From Camelimonas fluminis (GTDB lineage: Bacteria > Pseudomonadota > Alphaproteobacteria > Rhizobiales > Beijerinckiaceae): a stretch of DNA of 64,000 nucleotides. Position 1 is the first letter of the stretch. The number at the start of each line of letters is the position of its first letter. The position numbers were made by a program, and so were the translations under genes. The stretch is taken from NCBI RefSeq assembly GCF_014656355.1, contig NZ_BNCG01000007.1:1-64000 (forward strand), given 5' to 3'. The notes beneath the pieces were generated by a model that worked only from the letters and a program-made list of their open reading frames with translations, was not told where the DNA came from and ran no database searches. Positions 52,117 through 60,518 of this stretch are shown one piece after another.

Positions 52117-53322
52117 ATGCGCGCACTTGTTGCCGGCGTGATCGCCGCCGCCATGACCCTGTCGGCGCCTGCCTGGGCCCAAAGCAAGACGCAAGGCAAG
52201 GCGTATGACGTCGGCGCCAGCGATGCCGAAATCAAAATTGGCCAGACCATCCCGCATAGCGGCCCCGGCGCGCCTTATGGCGTCATCGGCCGGTCGATGA
52301 AGGCCTATTTCGACATGCTCAATGAAACGAAGGGGGGCATTAACGGCCGCAAGGTCATCTTCCTGAGCATGGACGACGCCTACAGCACCCCCAAAACCGT
52401 GGAGCAAACCCGCAAGCTGGTGGAGCAGGATGGCGTTCTGGCGCTCTTCGGCAGCACCAGCTCCGCCGGTCAGCTGGCGGTGCAGAAATATCTGAACGGC
52501 AAGGGCGTGCCGCAGCTCTACCTGTTCACCGGAGCCTCGCGCTGGAACAATCCGAAGGAGTTCCCGTGGACCGTGCCCGGCCAGGCGCTATACCCGACCG
52601 AAGGCCACATCCTGGCGAAATACGCCCTGAAGAAAGTGTCGGAGCCCAAGGTGGCGCTGCTGTACCAGAACGATGAATTCGGCCGCGACTATGTCAAGGG
52701 ATTTCGCGAGGCGCTGGGCGATCGGGCCGACAAGCTGATCATCGCCGAGGCGCCCTACGACCTGACCGACCCAACCATCGACAGCCAGGTGCTGAAGCTC
52801 TACCAGTCGGGCGCCAACATCGTTCTCAACGCGTCCACCGGCAAGGCGTCGTCCCAGGCCATCCGCAAGATGGCGGAGCTGGGCTGGAAGCCGCTCCACC
52901 TCATTTCCTCTACGGCGGTCGGCGCGCCGATGATCAACGCCGCCGGCAAGGAGAACGCCGTCGGCCTGACCACCGCCCGCACGTTCCGCAGTCTCGGCAG
53001 CCCGGAGTGGGCCAACGATCCGGAAATCCTGCAGTTCCACGCGTTCCGCAAGAAGTATCTGCCCAACGTCGATCCCGACAACGATCTCGCCTTCGTCGCC
53101 TATTCCGCCGCCACGGTGCTGGCGCTGGGGCTGGAGCGCTGCGGCGATGATCTGACCCGCAAGAACCTGCTGAAGCAGATGACCAGCATGAACGGCGTCA
53201 AGGCCCCGGCCCTGTTGCCTGGCGTGACCTATTCCGCGACGCCGGACGACTATACGCCATTCCGGAAACTCTACATTTCGGTGTTCGACGGGGAACAATG
53301 GAAGCAGGAAGACATTGACTGA
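52117..53322 (+). CDS. LivJ-type ABC substrate-binding protein (orphan)
   Basis: A 401-aa periplasmic binding protein. The export signal is MRALVAGVIAAAMTLSAPAW with AWA-Q cleavage. The mature part begins ASDAEIKIGQTIPHSGPGAP, nearly the same as the 31981-33201 protein (VGQTIAHSGPASAY), and both share the YDLTDPTIDSQ-type segment, so they are paralogues. LYQNDEFGRDYVKGFREALG is the second-lobe helix. GGGAGG lies 7 nt before the ATG. No permease or ATPase of the Liv type is near. It is divergent from the RbsABC-type operon but belongs to a different binding-protein class, so a shared transporter is unlikely. Confidence 0.9.
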   Translation: MRALVAGVIAAAMTLSAPAWAQSKTQGKAYDVGASDAEIKIGQTIPHSGPGAPYGVIGRSMKAYFDMLNETKGGINGRKVIFLSMDDAYSTPKTVEQTRKLVEQDGVLALFGSTSSAGQLAVQKYLNGKGVPQLYLFTGASRWNNPKEFPWTVPGQALYPTEGHILAKYALKKVSEPKVALLYQNDEFGRDYVKGFREALGDRADKLIIAEAPYDLTDPTIDSQVLKLYQSGANIVLNASTGKASSQAIRKMAELGWKPLHLISSTAVGAPMINAAGKENAVGLTTARTFRSLGSPEWANDPEILQFHAFRKKYLPNVDPDNDLAFVAYSAATVLALGLERCGDDLTRKNLLKQMTSMNGVKAPALLPGVTYSATPDDYTPFRKLYISVFDGEQWKQEDID

Positions 53323-53369
53323 CCCCGCGCCATGCCACAACGGCGAAGCGCTCTCCAACCCGGGGCCCC

Positions 53370-54278
53370 ATGACGACTGGAACGGACGCTGCTGAAACGG
53401 ACGCCGCCCGGCGCGCACGTCTCGCAGGCCTTGCCTGCCTCGGGATCACGGCAATCGGCTGGGGGCTCAACTGGCCGCTGATGAAGATTCTGCTGCGCGA
53501 CTGGCCGCCCCTGTTCGCCCGGGGAGTCGCGGGCGTGGCCGCCGCCGGCATTCTCGCAGCCATCGCCATCAGCCGACGGCAATCGCTCGCCATACCGCGC
53601 GCCGCGATCCCACAACTGCTGTTTGCCTCATTCACCAATGTCTTCGCCTGGATGGGGATGACCACGGTGGCGATGAAGTTCATCTCCGTCGGTGAGGGCG
53701 CGCTGATTGTCTACACCATGCCCATCTGGACCCTGCTGCTGGCCTGGCCGCTGCGGGGCGCCCGCCCCACCCTGCGCGACATCGCCGCCGTGTTGCTGGG
53801 CCTTGCCGGCGTCTCGCTGCTCCTGGGCGGCGGAGGTTTCTCCTTCAGCGGAGAAAGAATGCTGGGCGTCGCCCTGTCGCTGGCGGCGGCGGTGCTGTTC
53901 GCCCTGGGCAACATCCTGAACCGGACGCCGCTGCCCCTGCCCCCTTTCTCGGCGGTGGCGTGGCAGGTTGGCATTGGCTGTTTCGCCATGCTGGTTCTGG
54001 GCGTGGCGTTTGAAACGCCGTCGTATCAGGCGCTGTCCCTGACCGGTTTTGCCTGCCTCGTTTACATGACGCTGATCCCCATGGCGGTCTGCTATCTGAC
54101 CTGGTTTGCGACGCTGCGGCGCCTGCCGCCTGCTGGCGCCGCAGCCGGCATGCTGCTGGTGCCGGCGATCGCCACGGTCGCCGCCGCCGGGGTTCTCGGC
54201 GAGCCGCTTGGCCTGCGCGAGGTCATCGCCATCGCCCTGACGCTTGGCGGCGTCGGCCTGGCGCTTGGACGCGCCTGA
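53370..54278 (+). CDS. EamA-family (DMT) exporter
   Basis: A 302-aa inner-membrane protein with ten hydrophobic helices forming two EamA repeats (about 15-145 and 160-298). The first repeat opens with LGITAIGWGLNWPLMKILLR and has the NVFAWMGMTTVAMKFISVGE helix pair; the second has WQVGIGCFAMLVLGVAF and LLVPAIATVAAAGVLGEPLG, typical of RhtA/YdcZ-like drug/metabolite transporters. These usually export amino acids or other metabolites. The start at 53370 has a weak ribosome-binding site. It follows the binding-protein gene by 47 nt and may be co-transcribed. Confidence 0.87.
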   Translation: MTTGTDAAETDAARRARLAGLACLGITAIGWGLNWPLMKILLRDWPPLFARGVAGVAAAGILAAIAISRRQSLAIPRAAIPQLLFASFTNVFAWMGMTTVAMKFISVGEGALIVYTMPIWTLLLAWPLRGARPTLRDIAAVLLGLAGVSLLLGGGGFSFSGERMLGVALSLAAAVLFALGNILNRTPLPLPPFSAVAWQVGIGCFAMLVLGVAFETPSYQALSLTGFACLVYMTLIPMAVCYLTWFATLRRLPPAGAAAGMLLVPAIATVAAAGVLGEPLGLREVIAIALTLGGVGLALGRA

Positions 54279-54305
54279 GCGAACCCGGGCGGCCGCTTCC
54301 CGGGT

Positions 54306-55223
54306 TCAGCACGGCGCCTCTGCTCCTTCAAGCATTTGCTGGAGACGGGGCGCGACAAAATCGAGAAAGACGCGCACGCGTTGTGGCATGCGCCGCCCTC
54401 CAAGAAACACCGCATGGATCTGTTCCTCGTCAGGCGCCACGACGTCGGCCAGCACCTCCACAAGGCGGCCGGCGGCGACGTCAGCCCGCACGTGATAGTC
54501 GCCCATCCGCGCCAGGCCAACGCCAGCCAGCGCCATGCGCCGCACGGTTTCTCCATTGTTCGTGAGCAGCGAGCCCCGCACCGCGCGATCAACAATCCGG
54601 CCGCTTTCCCTGATGGGCCACACCGGCGCGGCCCGGCGAAAATTGAAGCCGAGACAGTTATGCCGCGCCAGGTCGTCCACTGTCCGGGGCGTTCCGTAAC
54701 GCTCAAGGTAGGCCGGCGCGGCGACGATCTTGCGGTGCGCCACGCCAATGCGGCGCGCCATCATGCCTGAATCAGGCAGTGGCCCGGTGCGGAAGGCGAC
54801 GTCGGTGCGGTCGAGGTACAGGTCGACAATCTCGTCCGACAATGACAGGTCGATCACGATATTGGGATAGGCCCGCCAGAACTCTGGCAACAGGGGCTCC
54901 AGACAGAGCACGCCAAAAGCCACAGAGACATTGACCCGGACCGTGCCGCCGGTGGTTGCGGCGCCTTGCGAAAGCTCGCGCTCCGCCTCGTCCAGGTCAT
55001 GCAGCAGGGCCTGACTGCGCTCGTAGTAAATCTGGCCTTCCGCCGTCAGCGACAGACGCCGCGTCGAGCGCTCGACAAGACGCACGCCAAGCCTGGTTTC
55101 GATGCGCGAGACCAGCTTGCTGACAGTCGACGGCGTCATGCGCAGCAGGCGCGCCGCCTCCGAGAAACTGCCTGCCTCGACCACCCGGAGGAACACCTGC
55201 ATCTCTCCCACGCGATTGTCCAT
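54306..55223 (-). CDS. LysR family transcriptional regulator
   Basis: A 305-aa regulator. The N-terminal winged helix-turn-helix (residues 1-62) reads MQVFLRVVEAGSFSEAARLL then TPSTVSKLVSRIETRLGVRL and RSTRRLSLTAEGQIYYE, a textbook LysR start of the CrgA/YafC group. The effector domain begins at about residue 92 (GTVRVNVSVAFGVLCLEPLL). It is divergent from the aldo/keto reductase gene (186-bp spacer) and therefore probably controls the AKR-MFS pair. The gene is convergent with the EamA exporter gene with only 27 nt between. Confidence 0.92.
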   Translation of the reverse strand: MDNRVGEMQVFLRVVEAGSFSEAARLLRMTPSTVSKLVSRIETRLGVRLVERSTRRLSLTAEGQIYYERSQALLHDLDEAERELSQGAATTGGTVRVNVSVAFGVLCLEPLLPEFWRAYPNIVIDLSLSDEIVDLYLDRTDVAFRTGPLPDSGMMARRIGVAHRKIVAAPAYLERYGTPRTVDDLARHNCLGFNFRRAAPVWPIRESGRIVDRAVRGSLLTNNGETVRRMALAGVGLARMGDYHVRADVAAGRLVEVLADVVAPDEEQIHAVFLGGRRMPQRVRVFLDFVAPRLQQMLEGAEAPC

Positions 55224-55409
55224 GACTCACCCGCCGATCGTCCGTCCTGGATTTCGTTTCACAAATGATGTGCAGAACGGACGGATTATCAAGGGGCCGG
55301 CGGCGGGCTATCTCACCTGCCATGACAACCGGCATTGCCTGGAAAGCATGCTGATGCAGCCCCATTTTGCGGCGGCCAAGATCGCCGGATTTCTTGCCAG
55401 GAGTATCCC
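55224..55409. promoter_or_regulatory. Divergent LysR/AKR promoter region
   Basis: A 186-bp spacer. GTTTCACAAATGATGTGCAGAAC (about 55255-55277) contains a TTC-N14-GAA dyad, compatible with a LysR T-N11-A-type site close to the LysR start. Weak evidence; the AKR ribosome-binding site CCAGGAG is at its other end. Confidence 0.35.
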
Positions 55410-56234
55410 ATGCAAAACGTCGTCGCCCATGGCGCAACCATTCCGGCTCTCGGTTTCGGCGTGTTCCGCATGTCCGATGCAGAGGTGGAGCGCGTCATTC
55501 CGGCTGCCCTTGAAGCCGGCTTTCGCCATTTCGACACCGCCCAGATTTACCAGAACGAAGCCGCCCTCGGCCAGGCGCTCCGCGCCGCCGGCGCCCGCCG
55601 CGACGAGCTGTTTCTCACCACCAAGGTCTGGGTCGACAACTACAGCGCCGACCGCTTCGCCGCCTCTATTGATGAAAGCCTCAACCGGTTGCAGGTCGAG
55701 CAGGTCGATCTGCTTCTGCTGCACTGGCCAGCGGACAAGGTTCCCGTCGCGGCGCAGATCGAAATGCTCAACGCCGCCCAGGCCGCCGGCAAGACCCGGT
55801 TCGTTGGCGTCAGCAACCAGAACATCGCGCAAATGCAGGAATCGGTCCGGCGCTCGCAGGCGCCGATCGTGACCAACCAGGTCGAGATGCACCCTTATCT
55901 GCCGCAAGCGGCGCTTGTGGCGGCGTCGCGGGCCAGCGGCGTCGCCATCACCGCCTATTACGGCATGGCCGATGGCGCCGTTCCGAAAGATCCGGCGCTG
56001 CAAAAGATTGGCGCGAAATACAGCAAGAGCGCCGCGCAGGTGGCGCTGCGCTGGCTGGTCCAGCAGGGCCACGTCGCCCTGTCCAAGACGGCGCGCCCGG
56101 AGCGCGTCAAAGAAAACTTCGCCATCTTCGATTTCGCTCTCGACGACTCCGACATGGCGGCGATCGCCAGTCTCGCCCGCCCGGACGGCCGGATCGTCAG
56201 CCCGGCGGGCCTTGCCCCGGCCTGGGACGCGTGA
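55410..56234 (+). CDS. Aldo/keto reductase (2,5-diketogluconate reductase-like)
   Basis: A 274-aa NADPH-dependent reductase of the AKR superfamily. The catalytic tetrad is visible: Asp and Tyr in FRHFDTAQIYQNEAALG, Lys in LFLTTKVW and His in LLLLHWP. The NADPH site includes the SKTARPERVKENF stretch near the C-terminus. VTNQVEMHPYLPQ matches the DkgA/DkgB subgroup. Reduces carbonyls such as methylglyoxal or diketogluconate. The start at 55410 has AGGAG 6 nt before it. It is followed after 12 nt by an MFS gene and is divergent from a LysR gene; a role in aldehyde or toxic-carbonyl defence is plausible. Confidence 0.9.
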   Translation: MQNVVAHGATIPALGFGVFRMSDAEVERVIPAALEAGFRHFDTAQIYQNEAALGQALRAAGARRDELFLTTKVWVDNYSADRFAASIDESLNRLQVEQVDLLLLHWPADKVPVAAQIEMLNAAQAAGKTRFVGVSNQNIAQMQESVRRSQAPIVTNQVEMHPYLPQAALVAASRASGVAITAYYGMADGAVPKDPALQKIGAKYSKSAAQVALRWLVQQGHVALSKTARPERVKENFAIFDFALDDSDMAAIASLARPDGRIVSPAGLAPAWDA

Positions 56235-56246
56235 GGACCAGCAGCC

Positions 56247-57458
56247 ATGAGCGCCACATCCCTGACGGCTGATCCAGCCGAAACCTCTTCCCACACCCGC
56301 TGGGCGTTGCCCGCGCTGGCCATCGGCGCATTTGGCATCGGCACGACAGAGTTCTCGCCGATGGGCCTGCTGCCCGTCATCGCCAAGGGGGTCGACGTGT
56401 CGATCCCCACGGCCGGATTGCTGATCAGCGCCTACGCCATCGGCGTCATGGTCGGCGCGCCGGTGATGACGCTGGCGTTCAGCCGCTTTGGCAAGCGCAC
56501 CGCGCTGATGCTGCTGATGGGGATCTTCACCATTGGCAACCTGATGTCAGCCGCGGCGCCTGGCTACTACACGCTGCTCGCCGCCCGGCTGGTCACCAGC
56601 CTCAATCACGGCGCGTTCTTTGGCCTTGGCGCCGTGGTCGCGGCGAGCGTTGTGCCAAAGGACAAACAGGCGAGCGCCGTGGCCGCCATGTTCATGGGCC
56701 TGACCATCGCCAACATTGGCGGCGTCCCCGCCGCCACCTGGATTGGCCAGCAGATCGGCTGGCGCCTCGCCTTCGTTGGCACGGCGCTGATCGGCCTTGT
56801 CGCCATCGCGGCCCTGTGGTTCGCCCTGCCGAAGGGTGAACGCGGCGTGATGCCGGACGTGAAACGCGAGCTTGCCGTCCTAATCCGGCCCGCGGTGCTG
56901 CTGGCGATGGCGACCACGGTCATGGGGGCCGGCGCCATGTTCACGCTCTACACTTATGTCGCCCCGATCCTCACGGAACTGACCGGCGCATCCGGCGGCT
57001 TCGTCACGCTCGGCCTTGTTCTGATTGGCGTCGGCTTCACCGCCGGCAACTGGCTGGGCGGCAAGCTGGCTGACTGGTCGCTTGACGGCGCCACGATGAT
57101 CTTTCTGGGCGCGCTGGCGACGATCATGTTCATCCTGCCGCTGGCGCTGACCAGCCACGTGGGCGCGGCCATCGGCCTGCTTGTCTGGGGCGCGGCGGCC
57201 TTCGCCATCGTGCCGCCGGTGCAGATGCGGGTGATGGAAGCCGCCTCCGAGGCGCCAGGGCTGGCTTCCTCGATCAATGTCGGCGCGTTCAACCTCGGCA
57301 ACGCCGTTGGCGCCGCCGTCGGGGCGGCGGTCATCGGCCTTGGCCTTGGCTATGTGGCCGTCATCATCGCCGGCGGTCTGCTGGCGGCGGCCGGTCTGCT
57401 GCTGGCCTTCAGCGGCAGCCGGTCTCAAACGCCGCAACTGGCGGCCTGCGACACCTGA
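56247..57458 (+). CDS. MFS transporter, DHA1 (AraJ/YdhP-like)
   Basis: A 403-aa, 12-helix carrier of the DHA1 group. It shows the AraJ/YdhP start motif GIGTTEFSPMGLLPVIAKGV and the following LLISAYAIGVMVGAPVMTLA, plus AARLVTSLNHGAFFGLGAVV, all typical of sugar-efflux/drug exporters of this clade. It lies 12 nt after the aldo/keto reductase and ends in a strong terminator, so the two genes form one transcript. It probably exports the reductase's product or a related toxic compound (inference). Confidence 0.9.
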   Translation: MSATSLTADPAETSSHTRWALPALAIGAFGIGTTEFSPMGLLPVIAKGVDVSIPTAGLLISAYAIGVMVGAPVMTLAFSRFGKRTALMLLMGIFTIGNLMSAAAPGYYTLLAARLVTSLNHGAFFGLGAVVAASVVPKDKQASAVAAMFMGLTIANIGGVPAATWIGQQIGWRLAFVGTALIGLVAIAALWFALPKGERGVMPDVKRELAVLIRPAVLLAMATTVMGAGAMFTLYTYVAPILTELTGASGGFVTLGLVLIGVGFTAGNWLGGKLADWSLDGATMIFLGALATIMFILPLALTSHVGAAIGLLVWGAAAFAIVPPVQMRVMEAASEAPGLASSINVGAFNLGNAVGAAVGAAVIGLGLGYVAVIIAGGLLAAAGLLLAFSGSRSQTPQLAACDT

Positions 57459-57472
57459 CGCAGGGCCCGGCG

Positions 57473-57509
57473 ACAGGCCCGCTCTCCAGGTCTCCGGGAG
57501 CGGGCCTGT
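57473..57509 (+). terminator. Strong terminator of the AKR-MFS operon
   Basis: ACAGGCCCGCTC (57473-57484) pairs perfectly with GAGCGGGCCTGT (57498-57509) around a 13-nt loop and is followed by TATCATTTTCC. It separates convergent genes. Confidence 0.8.
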
Positions 57510-57523
57510 TATCATTTTCCGGG

Positions 57524-58516
57524 TCAACGCTCGTCAGGCAGGCTCTTCAGCCAGTTGACGAGCGCCGCCGTCACCTCTTCAGGGCGCTCCTGCTGGGTCC
57601 AGTGGCCGCAACCTTCCAGGATGACCGCGTCGGTGAGATGGGGAACGTTCGCCCGCATGGCGGCGATCATGTCCAGACCCGGGACCATGGAGAGCACGAC
57701 GTCGCGCGCGCCGCCGATATAAAGCGCCGGCTGCTGGATCTGGCGGCCGCGCCACGGCGTCATGAAGGCGACGTCGCGGTGCTGGTTGCGGTAACGGTTC
57801 AGTGGTCCGCGCAAACCGCTCTGCCGAAATTCGCTGACCAGATATGCGATGTCCTTTTCGGTCATCCAGCCGGGAAATGGCTGTGGATCGGGCAGACCAT
57901 CGAGCACCCTGGCGCTGGCCGGACGGTTGTCGCCCAGTCCATCCGGCGCCTCGCCGGCCAGCCAGAAATAGAAGCGCCGGACAAAGGCGCCCAGATCGGC
58001 CTCGGCCTCCGCCTCGGCGACGCCCGGCGCCTGGAAGTAATCCTGATAGAAAAACTTGCCGCGGTCGGCGTAAACCGGCTTCAGCGCGTCGATCAGCGTG
58101 CGCTCCGACACGCCCATGAACGGCACGGAGAGGCCGGCCACCGCCCTGATCCTGTCTGGATGCAGCAGGGCCGTATTCCACACGAGATAGGCGCCCCAGT
58201 CGTGGCCGATCAGCACGCCAGGCGCGCCGCCGCCTTCCGCCGCCACGACGCCGGCGATGTCCGCCGTCATGGATTCAAGATCATACGCCTCGACAGGGTG
58301 AGGCTTGTCGCTGCCGCCATAGCCACGACAGTCGATGGCGCAAACCTTGAAGCCGGCTTTGGCAATCGGGCCAATCTGATGTCGCCACGCCGCCCAACTC
58401 TCCGGAAAGCCGTGCACAAGAACCACCAGCGGCCCCTCCCCCGCCATGGCGGCGCGCAGACGGATGCCGTTGGTTTCAATCATCCGGAATTCCGGACCCT
58501 CTGGGCTGCTGACCAT
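57524..58516 (-). CDS. Epoxide-hydrolase-type alpha/beta hydrolase
   Basis: A 330-aa soluble enzyme. The oxyanion strand VVLVHGFPESWAAW and the nucleophile elbow GHDWGA, with Asp instead of Ser, mark the soluble epoxide hydrolase/haloalkane dehalogenase branch. HGFPESW favours epoxide hydrolase, which opens epoxides to diols through an Asp ester. The catalytic His lies in GCGHWTQQERP. The cap region contains FYQDYFQAPGVAEAE and FYFWLAGE, with Tyr and Trp residues as in the active-site lid. GGGGGAA before 58516 supports this start over the open frame upstream. Neighbours give no substrate. Confidence 0.88.
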   Translation of the reverse strand: MVSSPEGPEFRMIETNGIRLRAAMAGEGPLVVLVHGFPESWAAWRHQIGPIAKAGFKVCAIDCRGYGGSDKPHPVEAYDLESMTADIAGVVAAEGGGAPGVLIGHDWGAYLVWNTALLHPDRIRAVAGLSVPFMGVSERTLIDALKPVYADRGKFFYQDYFQAPGVAEAEAEADLGAFVRRFYFWLAGEAPDGLGDNRPASARVLDGLPDPQPFPGWMTEKDIAYLVSEFRQSGLRGPLNRYRNQHRDVAFMTPWRGRQIQQPALYIGGARDVVLSMVPGLDMIAAMRANVPHLTDAVILEGCGHWTQQERPEEVTAALVNWLKSLPDER

Positions 58517-58607
58517 TGTTCCCCCAAGCTGGCGCAACGGAGCGTGCGCCTGGTTGCAGCGTACCCAATGCGACAGCCCTGATCCATGTCTGGCCAGACG
58601 CCGATCG

Positions 58608-60269
58608 TCAGCCGCGCGGCGGCCGGTCGCTGCTGCGCCGCCAGATGCGCAGGAATGCGCGCGCCTTGTGGGAGAACGTGCGCCGCTCATCAGAAATGGC
58701 GTCGAGAAACTCGGCGAGCCGGTGTGATTTTTTGGCGGTGTACAAAATGAGCGCCGTCACGGGGATGATCACCGCCAGCACATGGAAAACCTTCTCCAGC
58801 GCGCCCCGCCCGGAAACGCTGACCAGGCCGGCGCCGATAAAGCCAACCGTCAGCGAGCCGATGAGGCCAAAAAACGTCACCACGGTCAGCCGCACCACCG
58901 TGTTGGCCTGACGACGGAAAGAATCGCTGTCGAGATAATCGATCATGTCGAGCACTTCCCGCCGCACCTCGGCGAACAGCCCGTTCAGTTCCAGGTGCCG
59001 CCCCCACATGGCGAACAGGTCGTGGGCCGGCGCCTGGTTCGACACCTCCTGGAACCAGTAGCGGTGGCCAAAACGCAGGAAATTTTCGTGCGTCAGCCGC
59101 ACCGCGCGCTTGAAACGCTTCACCGTTTCCGGCGCATAGTCTGTCAGCCCGCTGATCGCCGTCACCAGCCGGTCGCGAAAGATCAGCAAAGCAGCGCGGT
59201 GGAAGTGCGCGATCAGACCCAGCAGGAAATACTGCCGCCGGAACTGGCAGGTAATGCCAGTCGCCGGATCGGCATAGCGCGGGTCGGCGGCGTCGCCGAC
59301 CATGATGAACGCCTGGCCCGAACACAGAATGCGGGTGGCGATCTGGTTGTGCCCCCCCGCCGGCTCCCAGAACCGGTCATAGCAGTAACGCGCCTCGAAA
59401 TCGGCCAGAAAGCCCGGCGCGAACGGGGCGACGCCCCGGGGACCGGAAGGAGCCACCAGGGCCAGCCGCATCCAGTCTTCCCGGCTGATGGCCAGCGGAT
59501 GATCGACCGCCAGGCACCCGAACACTGGCAGGCGCTGGTGCTCAAGCGGACGGAAGCGGATCGGCTCCCGCCCATCCGTCGCCTGTTCATGCTCCGGCGC
59601 CAGCGGATCCATCAGATACTGCCAGTGCGACGCAATGCGGGGCGTGCGGTGCGCCCGGACGAAATCGAGATAACGGGTCTTGTGCGCATAGTCGGAAACG
59701 GCCAGCACAGCGCCGGCGGCGTCCAGCAGGCTGATGCTGGCGCAGCAATTGGTCCCCGAGCCGTCCGCCTCCCAGGTCGTGGGATACACGCGGCCAAGCC
59801 GGAACAGCGCCTCCTGCGCCTGGTCCAGCGTCAGATCGTGGCAAAGAAGCTCGGTGGTGATAATGGCGAGATCAATGTCGTAGAAAAAATACAACGCAGC
59901 GCGAACGACCGTGAAATCCACTGGCGCGCTCTCCGGCTGAAACTGCGCCCGCACCGTGGCCACGTCCCGGCGCCGGAAGATGCGCACCGGCGAGGCGCCA
60001 TAGGACGCGCCAGCGCGCGGCTGGTCGCTTTCGCCATACAGAAAGCGCTGCACCGCTGGCATGAAAGCGGCGAACTCGGCGTAGTGGCGCTCCTCGAAAC
60101 CGCTCCCGTCGCCAGCAAAGGTATCGGAGGCCTCCTCCCACTGGCTCGCCAGCCGCGCCAGGCGTTCGGCATGCCGCATGCTGGCGTCGGCCCCGGACAG
60201 CGGCGACAACTGCACCGGCCACAACAGTATTTGCCGGAACTCCCGCACCATCGGCCGCTGCTGGTCCAT
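58608..60269 (-). CDS. Large membrane-anchored protein, possibly CorA-like
   Basis: A 553-aa protein with a long soluble N-terminal part (about 1-450) and two hydrophobic helices near the C-terminus (about 470-492 and 505-525). This topology and the preceding coiled-coil-like helix (FRRQANTVVRLTVVTFFGLI) recall CorA-family divalent-cation channels, but the pore signature GMN is not present, so transport of Mg2+ cannot be claimed. The soluble domain has LFRLGRVYPTTWE, HWQYLMDPL and FRRQYFLLGLIAHFHRAALL. The ATG at 60269 follows GGAGGGGCGGGG. The long open antisense frame across it is a shadow. It is followed after 91 nt by the epoxide-hydrolase gene. Confidence 0.65.
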   Translation of the reverse strand: MDQQRPMVREFRQILLWPVQLSPLSGADASMRHAERLARLASQWEEASDTFAGDGSGFEERHYAEFAAFMPAVQRFLYGESDQPRAGASYGASPVRIFRRRDVATVRAQFQPESAPVDFTVVRAALYFFYDIDLAIITTELLCHDLTLDQAQEALFRLGRVYPTTWEADGSGTNCCASISLLDAAGAVLAVSDYAHKTRYLDFVRAHRTPRIASHWQYLMDPLAPEHEQATDGREPIRFRPLEHQRLPVFGCLAVDHPLAISREDWMRLALVAPSGPRGVAPFAPGFLADFEARYCYDRFWEPAGGHNQIATRILCSGQAFIMVGDAADPRYADPATGITCQFRRQYFLLGLIAHFHRAALLIFRDRLVTAISGLTDYAPETVKRFKRAVRLTHENFLRFGHRYWFQEVSNQAPAHDLFAMWGRHLELNGLFAEVRREVLDMIDYLDSDSFRRQANTVVRLTVVTFFGLIGSLTVGFIGAGLVSVSGRGALEKVFHVLAVIIPVTALILYTAKKSHRLAEFLDAISDERRTFSHKARAFLRIWRRSSDRPPRG

Positions 60270-60518
60270 GAAACGCCCCGCCCCTCCTGAAACCCCGCTT
60301 CAGCGTGCGTCCGCAGCATGTGAGACGCCGTGATGTGGGTCTGCCCGGTATCCCGCGGATCAAAGGATGCGGCGAAACCGGCGCCGGCAGCGCCTCATGT
60401 GAAGCTCCTGGCAGGGTTCCGTCACGCCAGATGCGTCATGATCGGCGTCGGGCCAGGGGCAATGTCAACCGGATTTGCATGCATCCGCCACGCCGGGCCT
60501 GTTGCGCGCGAACCGGCG

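Noticed and set aside
58782-60290. Plus-strand 502-codon frame antisense to the CorA-like gene
   Set aside because: The minus-strand frame has membrane helices and a good ribosome-binding site; the antisense frame has neither.
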